Shown here in pieces: positions 1 to 6,724 of a DNA stretch of 12,810 bases (its first letter is position 1; each line of letters opens with the position of its first letter). The notes beneath the pieces were generated by a model. The model was not told the origin of the DNA and made no database searches. It was given only the letters and a program-made list of their open reading frames with translations. A program made the translations under genes and the position numbers. Origin of the DNA: Nitrospirota bacterium (GTDB taxonomy: Bacteria; Nitrospirota; CAKKRA01; 9FT-COMBO-42-15); the NCBI GenBank assembly GCA_023248415.1, contig JAHFEP010000012.1:13987-26796 (forward strand), read 5' to 3'.

Positions 1-927
1 TTCTCTGAATGCACTACTGTTGTTTTTAATATTTATTAAGTATTGAGGCTCATTGTACGAGGGAAGAACACTATATATTTCGATGTTTTTGAAGCCCGCA
101 TTTTTCAATAAATGCTTGTATCCTTTGTGCGAGTATAAATAAGGCCTATAAATATCCCTAATTTTATACTTGCATATTATATGGGATAATAATCTTGGAA
201 GGATTGTGACATATTTTAATGATATATGGGGGTCTAAGGCACCAATAAATAAACCGTAACTAAATCTATTCTCTATTCCAATATATAAATAACCATTTTT
301 TTTCAGTAACTTTCTTAATAATTTTAAGTAGAACAACTGAGCTTTTCTTGGATTTTCTTCTTTTTTGCTAAAAGGTAGCCATTCAAGCACACCGTTCAGC
401 ACGATAAGGTCAAAACTTTCTTCTTTAAAAGGTAGGTGATCTATATCAGACCTTATTAGAACAATATTACTACAATCTTCCTGTTTAAATCTTAATTTCA
501 TAAATTTGACACGTTCCTTCACAGACTCTACAGCATAAATAGTCCCATAGTGTTGAGAAAGCGCATGACTAATTGTACCCATTCCTGCACCCATATCAAG
601 AACCACACTGTTATTAGGTAAGCTCATAAGTTTATGCCACTTTGCCCGTTCTAAATTTGCAATAAAAGTATACTGTTCCCGAACAAGTGAGGACTTATGA
701 CTACTTAAAATATCTTTCCAATTACCGTGCTCTAAATTTTCATTTATTTCTTGTAAAACCTCTCTGGTAAATCCTGGCTCTGCCCAATAAGTGTCTGTGT
801 CTATAAAATGTGGAACACCATCATTAATATACCACTTATTTCTACACCCATTACAATATAACCACTCTTTGTTATCTTTGGTTAGACTAATTTTACATAA
901 AGGACAAACTAAAGAATCGCAATGCAC
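1..927 (-). CDS. SAM-dependent methyltransferase with N-terminal zinc ribbon (3' end outside window)
   Basis: I translated this frame by hand; it is open for 309 codons to the window edge, so the C-terminus is missing. The start is GTG, 3 bases after the previous stop, with AAAGGAG about 6 bases upstream. Residues 8-28 hold CPLC and CNGC, a small zinc-ribbon or Trm112-like element. A class I Rossmann methyltransferase domain follows: motif I VVLDMGAGMG (residues 108-117), an acidic motif II (AVES, 132-135), and FDLIVLNGVLEWLP (172-185) as the motif IV region. A distal segment with ENRFSYG and LPSYNEPQYL is like that of methyltransferases found in polysaccharide loci. The substrate is unknown; a sugar or lipid-linked sugar is an inference from the neighbours. 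It is tightly coupled to the upstream phosphotransferase-like gene. This part of the window is visibly more AT-rich than the rest and has no hexamer repeats. Confidence 0.85.
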   Translation of the reverse strand, partial: MHCDSLVCPLCKISLTKDNKEWLYCNGCRNKWYINDGVPHFIDTDTYWAEPGFTREVLQEINENLEHGNWKDILSSHKSSLVREQYTFIANLERAKWHKLMSLPNNSVVLDMGAGMGTISHALSQHYGTIYAVESVKERVKFMKLRFKQEDCSNIVLIRSDIDHLPFKEESFDLIVLNGVLEWLPFSKKEENPRKAQLFYLKLLRKLLKKNGYLYIGIENRFSYGLFIGALDPHISLKYVTILPRLLSHIICKYKIRDIYRPYLYSHKGYKHLLKNAGFKNIEIYSVLPSYNEPQYLINIKNNSSAFRE

Positions 928-930
928 TTG

Positions 931-2589
931 TTACTCCTTTCCTTGATATATAAAGTCATTTTTGTTAGTTACTGCATAGTTTAGCATTTTCTCATATAGA
1001 TATTGATATTGCGGTAACTTATAATAAAGCCGATATTTATTACAGTTAAAAAGAAGATATTTTAGAAAGTAACTAAAGACAAACCGTTTATCTATTTGAG
1101 AAAGATTGCAATATCTCTCAAATAATATCTTTAAGTAATCGCTAAACCAATTCTTACTGAAATATGTATGAATAAAAGAAAGGTAATATTTATCAAATTC
1201 ATTATTATATGCTTTACTATTTTTGATAAATCTAATAGAGGTAAAAAATGAAAAGGTATCAAACAGAGGTGGAAAGCCTTTAGCCATCCATTCCCAATCT
1301 ATTATGCCCCACTCATTTGTACTTATGTCAAAGTAGATATTATTTGCAGCAAAATCACCATGCTGTACTTGATTTAAATAAGTAGCTGCATCTTTTCCGC
1401 TAAACGATATACTCTTATAGTTATTAAAATAAGCGCTGCTTATAGTGGAAACCTCTGAATTTACAGTTTCTTTTGCATATACCTCTTGTAAATAAATCAA
1501 GATATTTACTATTTCATTTAATATCCTATATATATCTTCTCTTTTTCCTTGACGGATATATCTATCCATAATACTGCTTATTGAAATTCCCGGCACACCG
1601 GATTGAACTGTAAAATCTTTTCCAATATGTGCGTATGATTCAAAACCTAACGCTTCAGGAATAATAATATTCCTTCTCTTTAATATCTCTCTGCATATGT
1701 TTATGGCAAGTAAATTTTCATACTCCTGCCTGACATCTCCAATTCGACCAGGCAATTTATAACCAATCTTTACAACTAACAACAAATTTGAATTCAATTC
1801 ATTATATATAAATACATATTGTTTTAATAGATTAATGCTTGCTAAATAAATAAAGAATGGTTTAATCTGCTTTTCAGCTTCAGCTCCTTTGCAATAGTTT
1901 GTTAGAATAGTCTTTAAATTATCATTACAAGTTATAGGTAAAGCAGAATTACCTGTTAACACAATCAGCCCTCTAAATGGGTTATATATATCTGTTATTT
2001 TGAAGACTATATTCTTAAGGAAGTTTCTAAGACTCTCTTTTATTGTGGTATGCCTTATCTTTACATTTGGTAGTTGTTCAACTAACCATTTTGTGCTTTT
2101 AGAATATTGACTTATTTTGAAGGGATATTCGCTTGATGGGTCACAGAAATAGTAACTCATCCATTTAAATGCCATTTCTGAAAGCACTTTCTTTGTCCAG
2201 TATCTATATTTTAAATATCCAATGTTATCAGGTAAACAGAGCAGAATTACACCATCACTTTTTAATACGGTATATAGTTTTATAAGGATTTTTCTATAAC
2301 TTGAAAATGATTTTGCTGTAATCAAGTATTTAGACTCATCCACAATAATCAAATCGAAAGTAGCCAGAGGCACATCGTTAATACTTTCATAGTATACTAT
2401 TGAATTTGACCTCAAATTATTATTCGACTGCCCAATGCAGCTAAGCAATTTTGGATTACAATAAATAATAGCCTTTATATTATCTATTTTGTCTGTTCCA
2501 ACCTTCAAAACATTCATATCATTTATTGATGGTATAAGGTTAAGCCAGTTGGCTTTTGCAAAACTTAAAATATTATCAAATTTATTCAT
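931..2589 (-). CDS. Fusion of degenerate methyltransferase-like domain and aminoglycoside-phosphotransferase-like kinase
   Basis: The 552-residue protein has two parts. Residues about 25-130 resemble a Rossmann methyltransferase fold (FDLIIVDESKYL, then LKSDGVILLCLPDN), but I see no clear glycine-rich SAM motif, so this half may be inactive. Residues about 265-540 look like an APH/choline-kinase domain. The catalytic loop is HGDFAANN (H410, D412, N417) and the metal-binding motif is IIDWEW (D431), matching the Brenner HxDxxxxN motif and its DFG-like partner. Phosphorylation of a small molecule or sugar is therefore likely, but the substrate cannot be read from sequence. The start has no convincing Shine-Dalgarno sequence. 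Its stop lies 3 bases before the GTG of the zinc-ribbon methyltransferase, so the two are probably translationally coupled and functionally paired. The gene is AT-rich compared with those upstream. Confidence 0.8.
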   Translation of the reverse strand: MNKFDNILSFAKANWLNLIPSINDMNVLKVGTDKIDNIKAIIYCNPKLLSCIGQSNNNLRSNSIVYYESINDVPLATFDLIIVDESKYLITAKSFSSYRKILIKLYTVLKSDGVILLCLPDNIGYLKYRYWTKKVLSEMAFKWMSYYFCDPSSEYPFKISQYSKSTKWLVEQLPNVKIRHTTIKESLRNFLKNIVFKITDIYNPFRGLIVLTGNSALPITCNDNLKTILTNYCKGAEAEKQIKPFFIYLASINLLKQYVFIYNELNSNLLLVVKIGYKLPGRIGDVRQEYENLLAINICREILKRRNIIIPEALGFESYAHIGKDFTVQSGVPGISISSIMDRYIRQGKREDIYRILNEIVNILIYLQEVYAKETVNSEVSTISSAYFNNYKSISFSGKDAATYLNQVQHGDFAANNIYFDISTNEWGIIDWEWMAKGFPPLFDTFSFFTSIRFIKNSKAYNNEFDKYYLSFIHTYFSKNWFSDYLKILFERYCNLSQIDKRFVFSYFLKYLLFNCNKYRLYYKLPQYQYLYEKMLNYAVTNKNDFIYQGKE

Positions 2590-2625
2590 ATATATGTTAG
2601 GTGTTTTTAAAATAACTGTAATTCA

Positions 2626-3198
2626 CTACTTTTCAGAAGGCGATACCATCTTGCGTCCTATATAGGACATGTTATTTTCGAGATAGTCTATCATTTCTTT
2701 TTTGTTCTCTTCTGAAATAAGAGCAATATTAAATTGTTCATATGGAAAACATCTGTGCTTTTCTTTGTTCTCTTTGTGTTTTTTCATAAATTCATCCAAT
2801 GATGTTATTACCTTTGCTGGATTGCCTGCTGCAACAGAATTGGGAGGGATATTATGTGTAACTACTGAACCTGCCCCAACTATGGCATTTGGGCCAATGG
2901 ATACCCCTGGCAAGACCATTACAGAATCCCCTAAGAAACAGTTGTCGTGGATTTTAATTCTGCCTATTTTTGCAAAACCCAGAAAATTTTTCATACTTGC
3001 ATCATGGGCAATAAGCCTGACATTAGGGGCAAGTGTGCAGTTATCGCCAATAGATATAAGAAAACAATGTGAAGGGTCCAGAAATGCCCCATCTAATACA
3101 TGAGAGTTTTTACCAATCTTTAGACCTCTCTGAATTAGAGAAGCCATATATTTCTTATACCTGTATTTCTGAATTTTAGAAATTATTATGCCTAACAT
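2626..3198 (-). CDS. Hexapeptide-repeat (left-handed beta-helix) acyltransferase
   Basis: This 190-residue protein is the size of sugar O-acetyltransferases of the LacA/NodL/CysE type. Imperfect hexapeptide repeats run from about residue 28 to 120 (IGKNSHV, IGDNCTL, IHDNCFLGDSVMVLPGVSIGPNAIVGAGSVV). They end in the family signature AAGNPAKV (123-130). His65 in IAHDAS is the expected catalytic histidine. It probably transfers an acetyl or similar group from acyl-CoA to a sugar in the cytoplasm, as a decoration of the EPS repeat unit; that role is inferred from context. The gene follows the GT4 glycosyltransferase, with a hexamer array (3216-3243) filling most of the 39-base gap. No good ribosome binding site is visible. 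The residues after the signature are a charged helix (EFMKKHKENKEKH). Confidence 0.87.
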   Translation of the reverse strand: MLGIIISKIQKYRYKKYMASLIQRGLKIGKNSHVLDGAFLDPSHCFLISIGDNCTLAPNVRLIAHDASMKNFLGFAKIGRIKIHDNCFLGDSVMVLPGVSIGPNAIVGAGSVVTHNIPPNSVAAGNPAKVITSLDEFMKKHKENKEKHRCFPYEQFNIALISEENKKEMIDYLENNMSYIGRKMVSPSEK

Positions 3199-3215
3199 AA
3201 GTATAAGCCATTAAG

Positions 3216-3243
3216 AAGGTTAAGGTTAAGGTCAAGGTTAAGG
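3216..3243 (+). repeat. NYRAGG hexamer array R1
   Basis: The plus strand reads AAGGTT AAGGTT AAGGTC AAGGTT AAGG. The array spans the end of the GT4 gene. In the minus-strand reading frame its CCTTAA supplies the final proline codon and the TAA stop. It fills most of the gap before the acyltransferase. Confidence 0.9.
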
Positions 3244-4521
3244 AGTCAGTTCCAAATATAGCTTCTGGTAACAGCCTGCCATTTTTGAATTACTGAAATA
3301 TGTGGCTATCCTTTTTGAAGCGTTCTTTCCCATTGTAAACCTCATATCTTTATCCTGCATCAGCCTCAAACATGAATTTGCAAATTTTTGTGCATCCCGC
3401 GATTCAACAAGAATCCCGTTTTCTCCATCTGAAATAATCTCTGGTATACCTCCGACCTTTGGCGCTACTACAGGTTTTTCACAGGCCATTGCCTCAAGGA
3501 TGCTCAGCGGTATACCCTCATGCAGGGATGTATTCAAATAAAGGTCAAGGGACTGATAGTATGGAAACGGGTCAGGCATTGGAGATAAAAACTCAACACA
3601 ATTTTGTATTTTAAGGTCTTTTGCCTTTTGTGTCAACTTATTTTTTAGCGGGCCATCTCCAAGGATGCTGAAACGAACACTTTCGGATTGCGAATTTCGG
3701 ATTGCGGATTGCGGATTTTGAATTTCGGATTTAGAAGTTACTTTTTTCTTTATCTCTGCTGCTATTTCAAGAAAGAGATTATAATCCTTTACCTGTACCA
3801 TACGGCCGACAGTGCCGATGTGGAAAGCAGCATTGGATTTAAGGTTAAGGTCAAGAGCAAGGCTAAGATTGAGGTTAAGGTTGAGTACAGAAAGAGGGAT
3901 ACCGTTATATATAACCTCCACCTTATCTGAGTTAAAGCGATATCGTTCTATCAGGGTCTTTTTCATCTCCTGAGAGACTGCTACGACATGGGTAAAGAAA
4001 TGTTTCAGCATAAAATAATCTATCCTTGTTTTAAGGCCAACAGAGTTAGAGGATAAGGCTAAGGTTGAGGTTGAGAGCAAGGACAAGGATGAGGATGAGG
4101 GCAAGGGCAAGGGCAAGGTTGAGGTTAAGGCTAAGGCTGAGGTTGAGGGCGGCTCGGATAGGCCGTGCATTGTGGTAATTAATTTCTTCACACCGATTGT
4201 TTTTGCCAGAATCAATGCTAATAAGTTTTCTTTATAACGATGTGAATGGATAATGTCTATTCCCCTTCCTTTCAGGAGATTAAATGCCTTTAGTAAGGTT
4301 TTAGCAAAGGAGTTATGTGTTTCCGGAATAACATAAGTCTCTATCCCTGCATCCCTAAGCTTCCCAGCTAAAATCCCCTCATTTAATGAAAGCGCTATGA
4401 TTTTAAGACTCTGCTCCTCTTTTAATTTACTGAGCAGATTATATACCATAACTTCTGCGCCTGCCCAAAGGTCGCCGGAGAAAATATGCAAAACAACTTT
4501 TGTTTTGCAGGTTGAGGGCAT
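3238..4521 (-). CDS. GT4-family glycosyltransferase carrying three in-frame repeat insertions
   Basis: This is a retaining GT-B glycosyltransferase that would move a sugar from a nucleotide-sugar donor during EPS repeat-unit assembly at the cytoplasmic face. The N-terminal domain opens with VVLHIFSGDLWAGAE, then IIHSHRYKENLLA. The C-terminal donor domain has GTVGRMVQVKD, FSILGDGPL and HEGIPLSILEAM, with the E-x7-E pair at E335/E343. I chose ATG 4519-4521 (427 residues). The frame extends upstream to a TTG at 4563, but that part (DLNLNLNLLL) is only translated hexamer repeat. Residues about 125-159 and 213-227 are translated hexamer arrays, and 263-281 a translated AATCCG-type repeat. Without them the protein is about 358 residues, usual for the family. 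All three interrupt linkers, not core motifs. The stop codon comes from array R1. Confidence 0.9.
   Translation of the reverse strand: MPSTCKTKVVLHIFSGDLWAGAEVMVYNLLSKLKEEQSLKIIALSLNEGILAGKLRDAGIETYVIPETHNSFAKTLLKAFNLLKGRGIDIIHSHRYKENLLALILAKTIGVKKLITTMHGLSEPPSTSALALTSTLPLPLPSSSSLSLLSTSTLALSSNSVGLKTRIDYFMLKHFFTHVVAVSQEMKKTLIERYRFNSDKVEVIYNGIPLSVLNLNLNLSLALDLNLKSNAAFHIGTVGRMVQVKDYNLFLEIAAEIKKKVTSKSEIQNPQSAIRNSQSESVRFSILGDGPLKNKLTQKAKDLKIQNCVEFLSPMPDPFPYYQSLDLYLNTSLHEGIPLSILEAMACEKPVVAPKVGGIPEIISDGENGILVESRDAQKFANSCLRLMQDKDMRFTMGKNASKRIATYFSNSKMAGCYQKLYLELTP
3681..3734 (+). repeat. AATCCG-type repeat inside the GT4 gene
   Basis: The plus strand reads TTCGGATTGCGAATTTCGG and then repeats GGATTGC and GGATTT units. 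On the coding strand it is translated as SEIQNPQSAIRNSQSES, with no stop and in register with the gene. This family is distinct from the NYRAGG hexamer. A short relative lies at 8996-9015. Confidence 0.85.
3841..3885 (+). repeat. NYRAGG hexamer array R2, in frame in the GT4 gene
   Basis: About seven degenerate units (AAGGTT, AAGGTC, AAGAGC, AAGGCT, AAGATT, GAGGTT and others). On the coding strand the phase is AAC-CTT, giving alternating Leu with Asn, Ser, Ala or Asp (LNLNLNLSLALDLNL). It falls between the VIYNGI strand and the GTVGR motif, the usual hinge between the two GT-B domains. Confidence 0.9.
4047..4148 (+). repeat. NYRAGG hexamer array R3, 17 units in frame in the GT4 gene
   Basis: This is the longest array: 17 consecutive hexamers with an almost invariant AGG core (TAGAGG, ATAAGG, CTAAGG, TTGAGG, GCAAGG x3 and others). 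It is read on the coding strand in the ACC-TTA phase, giving Thr/Ser/Ala/Pro-Leu runs such as LTSTLPLPLPSSSSLSLL. This phase differs from array R2, and both avoid the stop-containing CCT-TAA phase. It sits after TTMHGLSE in the acceptor domain. Confidence 0.92.
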
Positions 4522-4528
4522 AAGAAGA

Positions 4529-4582
4529 AGGTTAAGGTTAAGGTTAAGGTCGATTAAGATCAAGGCTGAGGTTAAGGTTAAG
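4529..4582 (+). repeat. NYRAGG hexamer array R4
   Basis: About eight units in the AAGGTT orientation, with one irregular stretch (GTCGATTAAGATC). It fills the junction between the four-helix protein, whose TAA overlaps the array end, and the GT4 start. On the mRNA it reads CCUUAACC, so no ribosome binding site precedes the GT4 ATG. A stray unit (GTTGAGG) lies at 4511-4517 just inside the GT4 gene. Confidence 0.9.
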
Positions 4583-4943
4583 TGTTCTTGAACAATGAGT
4601 TAATCAGAGAATTCAGTTCTTTCCATATATCATCAATAAGGTTTGAATACTCTTCAAATTCTAAAATATCAAAATATCCAACTCTATGACCATATATCAA
4701 ATGATTCTTTGTTTCAGCCAAAGAACCTCGCGAATCATAGTAAAAATTCAACTTGTCTTTTGTATGTTTTCTACCGAATCCTTCAGCGATATTTCCAGGA
4801 ACAGACAGTGCGGAACGCCTAATCTGTGAAGTCAAACCATAATCTTCTTTTCTTGGAAGCTTCTCTGTAAGCTTGAATACACTCACTGCTAACTCCATAG
4901 CCTTTTGCCATACTGGCATTTCTTCAAAAGAATTATATGCCAT
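4578..4943 (-). CDS. Four-helix bundle protein of the S23 / 23S rRNA intervening-sequence family
   Basis: A protein of about 121 residues with the hallmarks of the S23 four-helix family: an N-terminal FEEMPVWQKAMELAVSVF helix, LTSQIRRSALSVPGNIAEGFGR in the middle, then two further helices (DSRGSLAETKNHLIYG and the C-terminal helix). The first member was found as an ORF in 23S rRNA intervening sequences; most relatives are orphan genes of unknown function, and the Avd protein of diversity-generating retroelements is related. I chose the ATG at 4941-4943 rather than the GTG one codon before it. GAGG from the adjacent hexamer array sits 7 bases upstream of this ATG and can act as its Shine-Dalgarno sequence. 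It is flanked on both sides by arrays in opposite orientations. No link to polysaccharide synthesis is visible, so it is probably inserted cargo. Confidence 0.88.
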   Translation of the reverse strand: MAYNSFEEMPVWQKAMELAVSVFKLTEKLPRKEDYGLTSQIRRSALSVPGNIAEGFGRKHTKDKLNFYYDSRGSLAETKNHLIYGHRVGYFDILEFEEYSNLIDDIWKELNSLINSLFKNT

Positions 4944-4945
4944 CA

Positions 4946-4972
4946 CTCAACCTCAACCTTGACCTTAACCTT
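4946..4972 (-). repeat. NYRAGG hexamer array R5: stop codon and ribosome binding site in one
   Basis: The minus strand reads AAGGTTAAGGTCAAGG, then TTGAGGTTGAG. It makes up the whole junction between the NodB-type deacetylase and the four-helix gene. It gives the deacetylase its last Gly codon and TAA stop, and its GAGG lies 7 bases before the four-helix ATG. Confidence 0.9.
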
Positions 4973-5981
4973 TCTTGGAAAGCCTATATGCAAACAATGG
5001 AATTGTTGAGCTAATATCATTATGTATGCCGATTCTCTTTAGGCTGAATAAATCTTGCGGCAAATCATTTTCAAAACCAAAATGTGTGCTAACTGCTGCC
5101 TGATAGCCGGCGGCTTTTACCATAACGGTAATTTCTTTATTGTAACTGCCGTTTGGATAACAGAATACAGGGATATAGTTTATCCTCTTTTTCTGAAGGG
5201 TATGGAGTGAATCTTCTAATTCTTTTTTGATTTCTGTCGTTGATAATTTTGTAAGGATTTTATGATTACAGGAGTGAGAACCAAAGGAGACACCATGTTT
5301 TGATATCTTTTTTATCTCTTTCCAGTTAATCAGTAATCGTTCATCAGGGATTTTTAGGCCAAGAATATTACTCATTTCCCTGATAAGACAATCAACATCC
5401 TCTTCTGGCAAGTTCTTGCAGCTTTCTATTGCTGAATCTATCTTCTCAATATTAAGGCTGCTCAGCCAATCATACTTACTCAAAAGTTTCCTTAAAGACT
5501 CACCAAATTCATGAATCTTTGAACTGTTACAAAAATTCATCAGCAAATAGCTAATCTTGTCAGGCCAGAACCACTTGTCGGTACTTATAAAGGCTGTGGG
5601 CAAAAATATAGTAGCTGGAATATCGTATTTTTTTAGAACTGGATAGGCATTAGTATAATTGTCAAGCCAGCCATCATCAAAAGTTATCACACAATATCTT
5701 TTGGTTTCATCAAAGGTCTTTTCATTCCAGAGATTAAGTAATTCAGTAAAAGACAATATTTGAAAATGTTCTTTTAAGAACTGCATTTGTTTTTCAAATA
5801 CATCGGCACGCACATACATTCCGGGTTGAATAAAATTTTGGTTAAGCTCTTTCACTGAAATGACCCTGTGATATGTCAGAATTACCACCTTTCCCTGAAG
5901 ATGTGTCAAGGGGTGATTAGCAGCATAATATATAGAGGCTATAATCTGGCGAATGGCCGATTTTATTTGTTGCTTAAGCAT
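4965..5981 (-). CDS. NodB-type polysaccharide deacetylase family protein
   Basis: A 338-residue carbohydrate esterase 4-like protein. VVILTYHRV (32-40) is the first strand, VITFDDGWLDNY (98-109) is NodB motif 1 with the catalytic base and metal Asp (D102, D103), and SHSCNH (235-240) is motif 2 with the two metal-binding histidines H236 and H240. FCYPNGSYN is motif 3. About 100 helical residues separate motifs 1 and 2, a common variant in EPS loci. It probably removes N-acetyl groups from a polysaccharide or its precursor. There is no clear signal peptide; the N-terminus is basic and amphipathic (LKQQIKSAIRQIIASIYYA). The stop codon lies inside array R5. Upstream of the ATG is array R6 read as CCUUAACC, with no Shine-Dalgarno sequence. 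Confidence 0.9.
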   Translation of the reverse strand: MLKQQIKSAIRQIIASIYYAANHPLTHLQGKVVILTYHRVISVKELNQNFIQPGMYVRADVFEKQMQFLKEHFQILSFTELLNLWNEKTFDETKRYCVITFDDGWLDNYTNAYPVLKKYDIPATIFLPTAFISTDKWFWPDKISYLLMNFCNSSKIHEFGESLRKLLSKYDWLSSLNIEKIDSAIESCKNLPEEDVDCLIREMSNILGLKIPDERLLINWKEIKKISKHGVSFGSHSCNHKILTKLSTTEIKKELEDSLHTLQKKRINYIPVFCYPNGSYNKEITVMVKAAGYQAAVSTHFGFENDLPQDLFSLKRIGIHNDISSTIPLFAYRLSKKG

Positions 5982-5992
5982 TGTATATAAAG

Positions 5993-6027
5993 AAGGTTAA
6001 GGTTGAGATTGAGGTTAAGGAAAAGGT
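5993..6027 (+). repeat. NYRAGG hexamer array R6
   Basis: The plus strand reads AAGGTTAAGGTTGAGATTGAGG and continues, degrading into AAAAGGTC. It starts 12 bases upstream of the deacetylase ATG. With R5 it forms an inverted pair around that gene. The junction sequence AAAGAAGGTTAAGG recurs upstream of the second deacetylase at 10001-10013. Confidence 0.88.
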
Positions 6028-6065
6028 CATAGTATTATATTACTTGTTAGGATGCTTGATATTTC

Positions 6066-6143
6066 CTATGATTCTTTAAGATAGGTTATATAGATTTCCT
6101 CTGCAAGATTATACTCTGCATCGTCTTTAAAGTGCACGATAAC
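6066..6143 (-). pseudogene. Frameshifted C-terminal tail of the nucleotidyltransferase
   Basis: In the frame one base away from the nucleotidyltransferase, the minus strand reads VIVHFKDDAEYNLAEEIY and continues to a TAG at 6066-6068. Removing one base near 6143-6146 would join GWEITWS directly to this tail. From memory, longer nucleotidyltransferases of this type continue after a WEI-W motif into a D-A-E-Y-R/N-L helix. I therefore read it as the true C-terminus, put out of frame by a one-base insertion or a sequencing error. Confidence 0.5.
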
Positions 6144-6603
6144 CGCTCCAGGTTATTTCCCATCCCTTCTTTGGGGGGGTTTGCCACTCCCAGTAAAATT
6201 CTCCATTATCCATTTTCCTTTGAAGGCCTGTCCGCTGGATAATGTCTCTGATTTTTATTTGAAGGTTTTTAAAGAAATCATTTCTGTCATAAAGAATGAT
6301 CCCATCTATACCTATATCTAAAAGGAGGGGTGGAAAATCTTTCAATACCTCCTCGGATGTCTTGGCAATAATACAGATTTTTTCTTCAAACTGACCCATT
6401 AAGGGGTTACGGATGTATAGAACTCTTCTAAAAGGCCTTAAGGGAAGCTTTTCAGCAACAATGAAAAGATCTAAATCACTGGTCTTTTTTGCATTCCCTC
6501 TGGCGCGAGATCCAAAAAGGACTATTGAAATGAGATTATCACTGAGATACTTTTTATAGCAGGTAACTATTTTTTTCAAGATAGGAGGATTCAATGTCTT
6601 CAT
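6127..6603 (-). CDS. MNT-type nucleotidyltransferase domain protein, C-terminus probably frameshifted
   Basis: A 158-residue member of the minimal nucleotidyltransferase (NTP_transf_2) superfamily. GSRARG (31-36) and SDLDLFIV (42-49) form the G-S-x(n)-D-x-D active site, with metal-binding D43 and D45. Relatives add nucleotides to a substrate; several are the antitoxin halves of HEPN/MNT pairs that AMPylate the HEPN toxin. No HEPN partner is visible here. The reading frame ends at GWEITWSGYRAL, while a better-looking C-terminus continues in the next frame to 6066, so the gene may be damaged. It has its own promoter-like sequence with the predicted transcription start at the ATG and no Shine-Dalgarno sequence. 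It lies between arrays R6 and R7, as if it were a cassette. Confidence 0.82.
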   Translation of the reverse strand: MKTLNPPILKKIVTCYKKYLSDNLISIVLFGSRARGNAKKTSDLDLFIVAEKLPLRPFRRVLYIRNPLMGQFEEKICIIAKTSEEVLKDFPPLLLDIGIDGIILYDRNDFFKNLQIKIRDIIQRTGLQRKMDNGEFYWEWQTPPKKGWEITWSGYRAL

Positions 6604-6610
6604 GCTAATT

Positions 6611-6639
6611 ATTTTAATCTAAATGTAATGGTTTTTCAA
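6611..6639 (-). promoter_or_regulatory. Sigma-70-like promoter, possibly giving a leaderless transcript
   Basis: The minus strand has TTGAAA (6634-6639), a 17-base spacer, then TAAAAT (6611-6616), each 5 of 6 matches to consensus, with an A-rich stretch further upstream. Only 7 bases separate the -10 box from the nucleotidyltransferase ATG, so transcription would begin at or very near the start codon. Confidence 0.45.
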
Positions 6640-6690
6640 TACTTACTTGCTTTTTTATATTTTTGAACTGTAAGCATCAATTAATCTGTT

Positions 6691-6711
6691 AATGCCCGTT
6701 TCGGTTACGTG
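6691..6711 (+). repeat. GATGCCCGT/TCGGTTACG element, copy 1
   Basis: Reads AATGCCCGTTTCGGTTACGT. It shares GCCCGT, TCGGT and ACG with elements at 6920-6945 and 10051-10080, and in inverted form at 10119-10140. All copies lie next to hexamer arrays. The stretch 6604-6944 has no intact gene; it holds the promoter, this element, arrays R7 and R8, the GT2 remnant and copy 2. Confidence 0.55.
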
Positions 6712-6724
6712 TGAACGAATATCT

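Noticed and set aside
4522..4563. TTG at 4563 as the GT4 start
   Set aside because: The added residues are translated repeat, there is no ribosome binding site, and the first family-like residues come after the ATG at 4519-4521.
3216..4582. The regular repeats as a CRISPR array
   Set aside because: Units are 6 bases, contiguous and without unique spacers; there are no cas genes.
4397..4591. Plus-strand frame with RLRLRLR and KAEVKV runs
   Set aside because: It is antisense to the GT4 gene and its low-complexity tail is just the hexamer array read on the other strand.
6127..6603. A HEPN/MNT toxin-antitoxin pair
   Set aside because: Only the nucleotidyltransferase half is present; neither flank encodes a HEPN domain with its R-x4-6-H motif.
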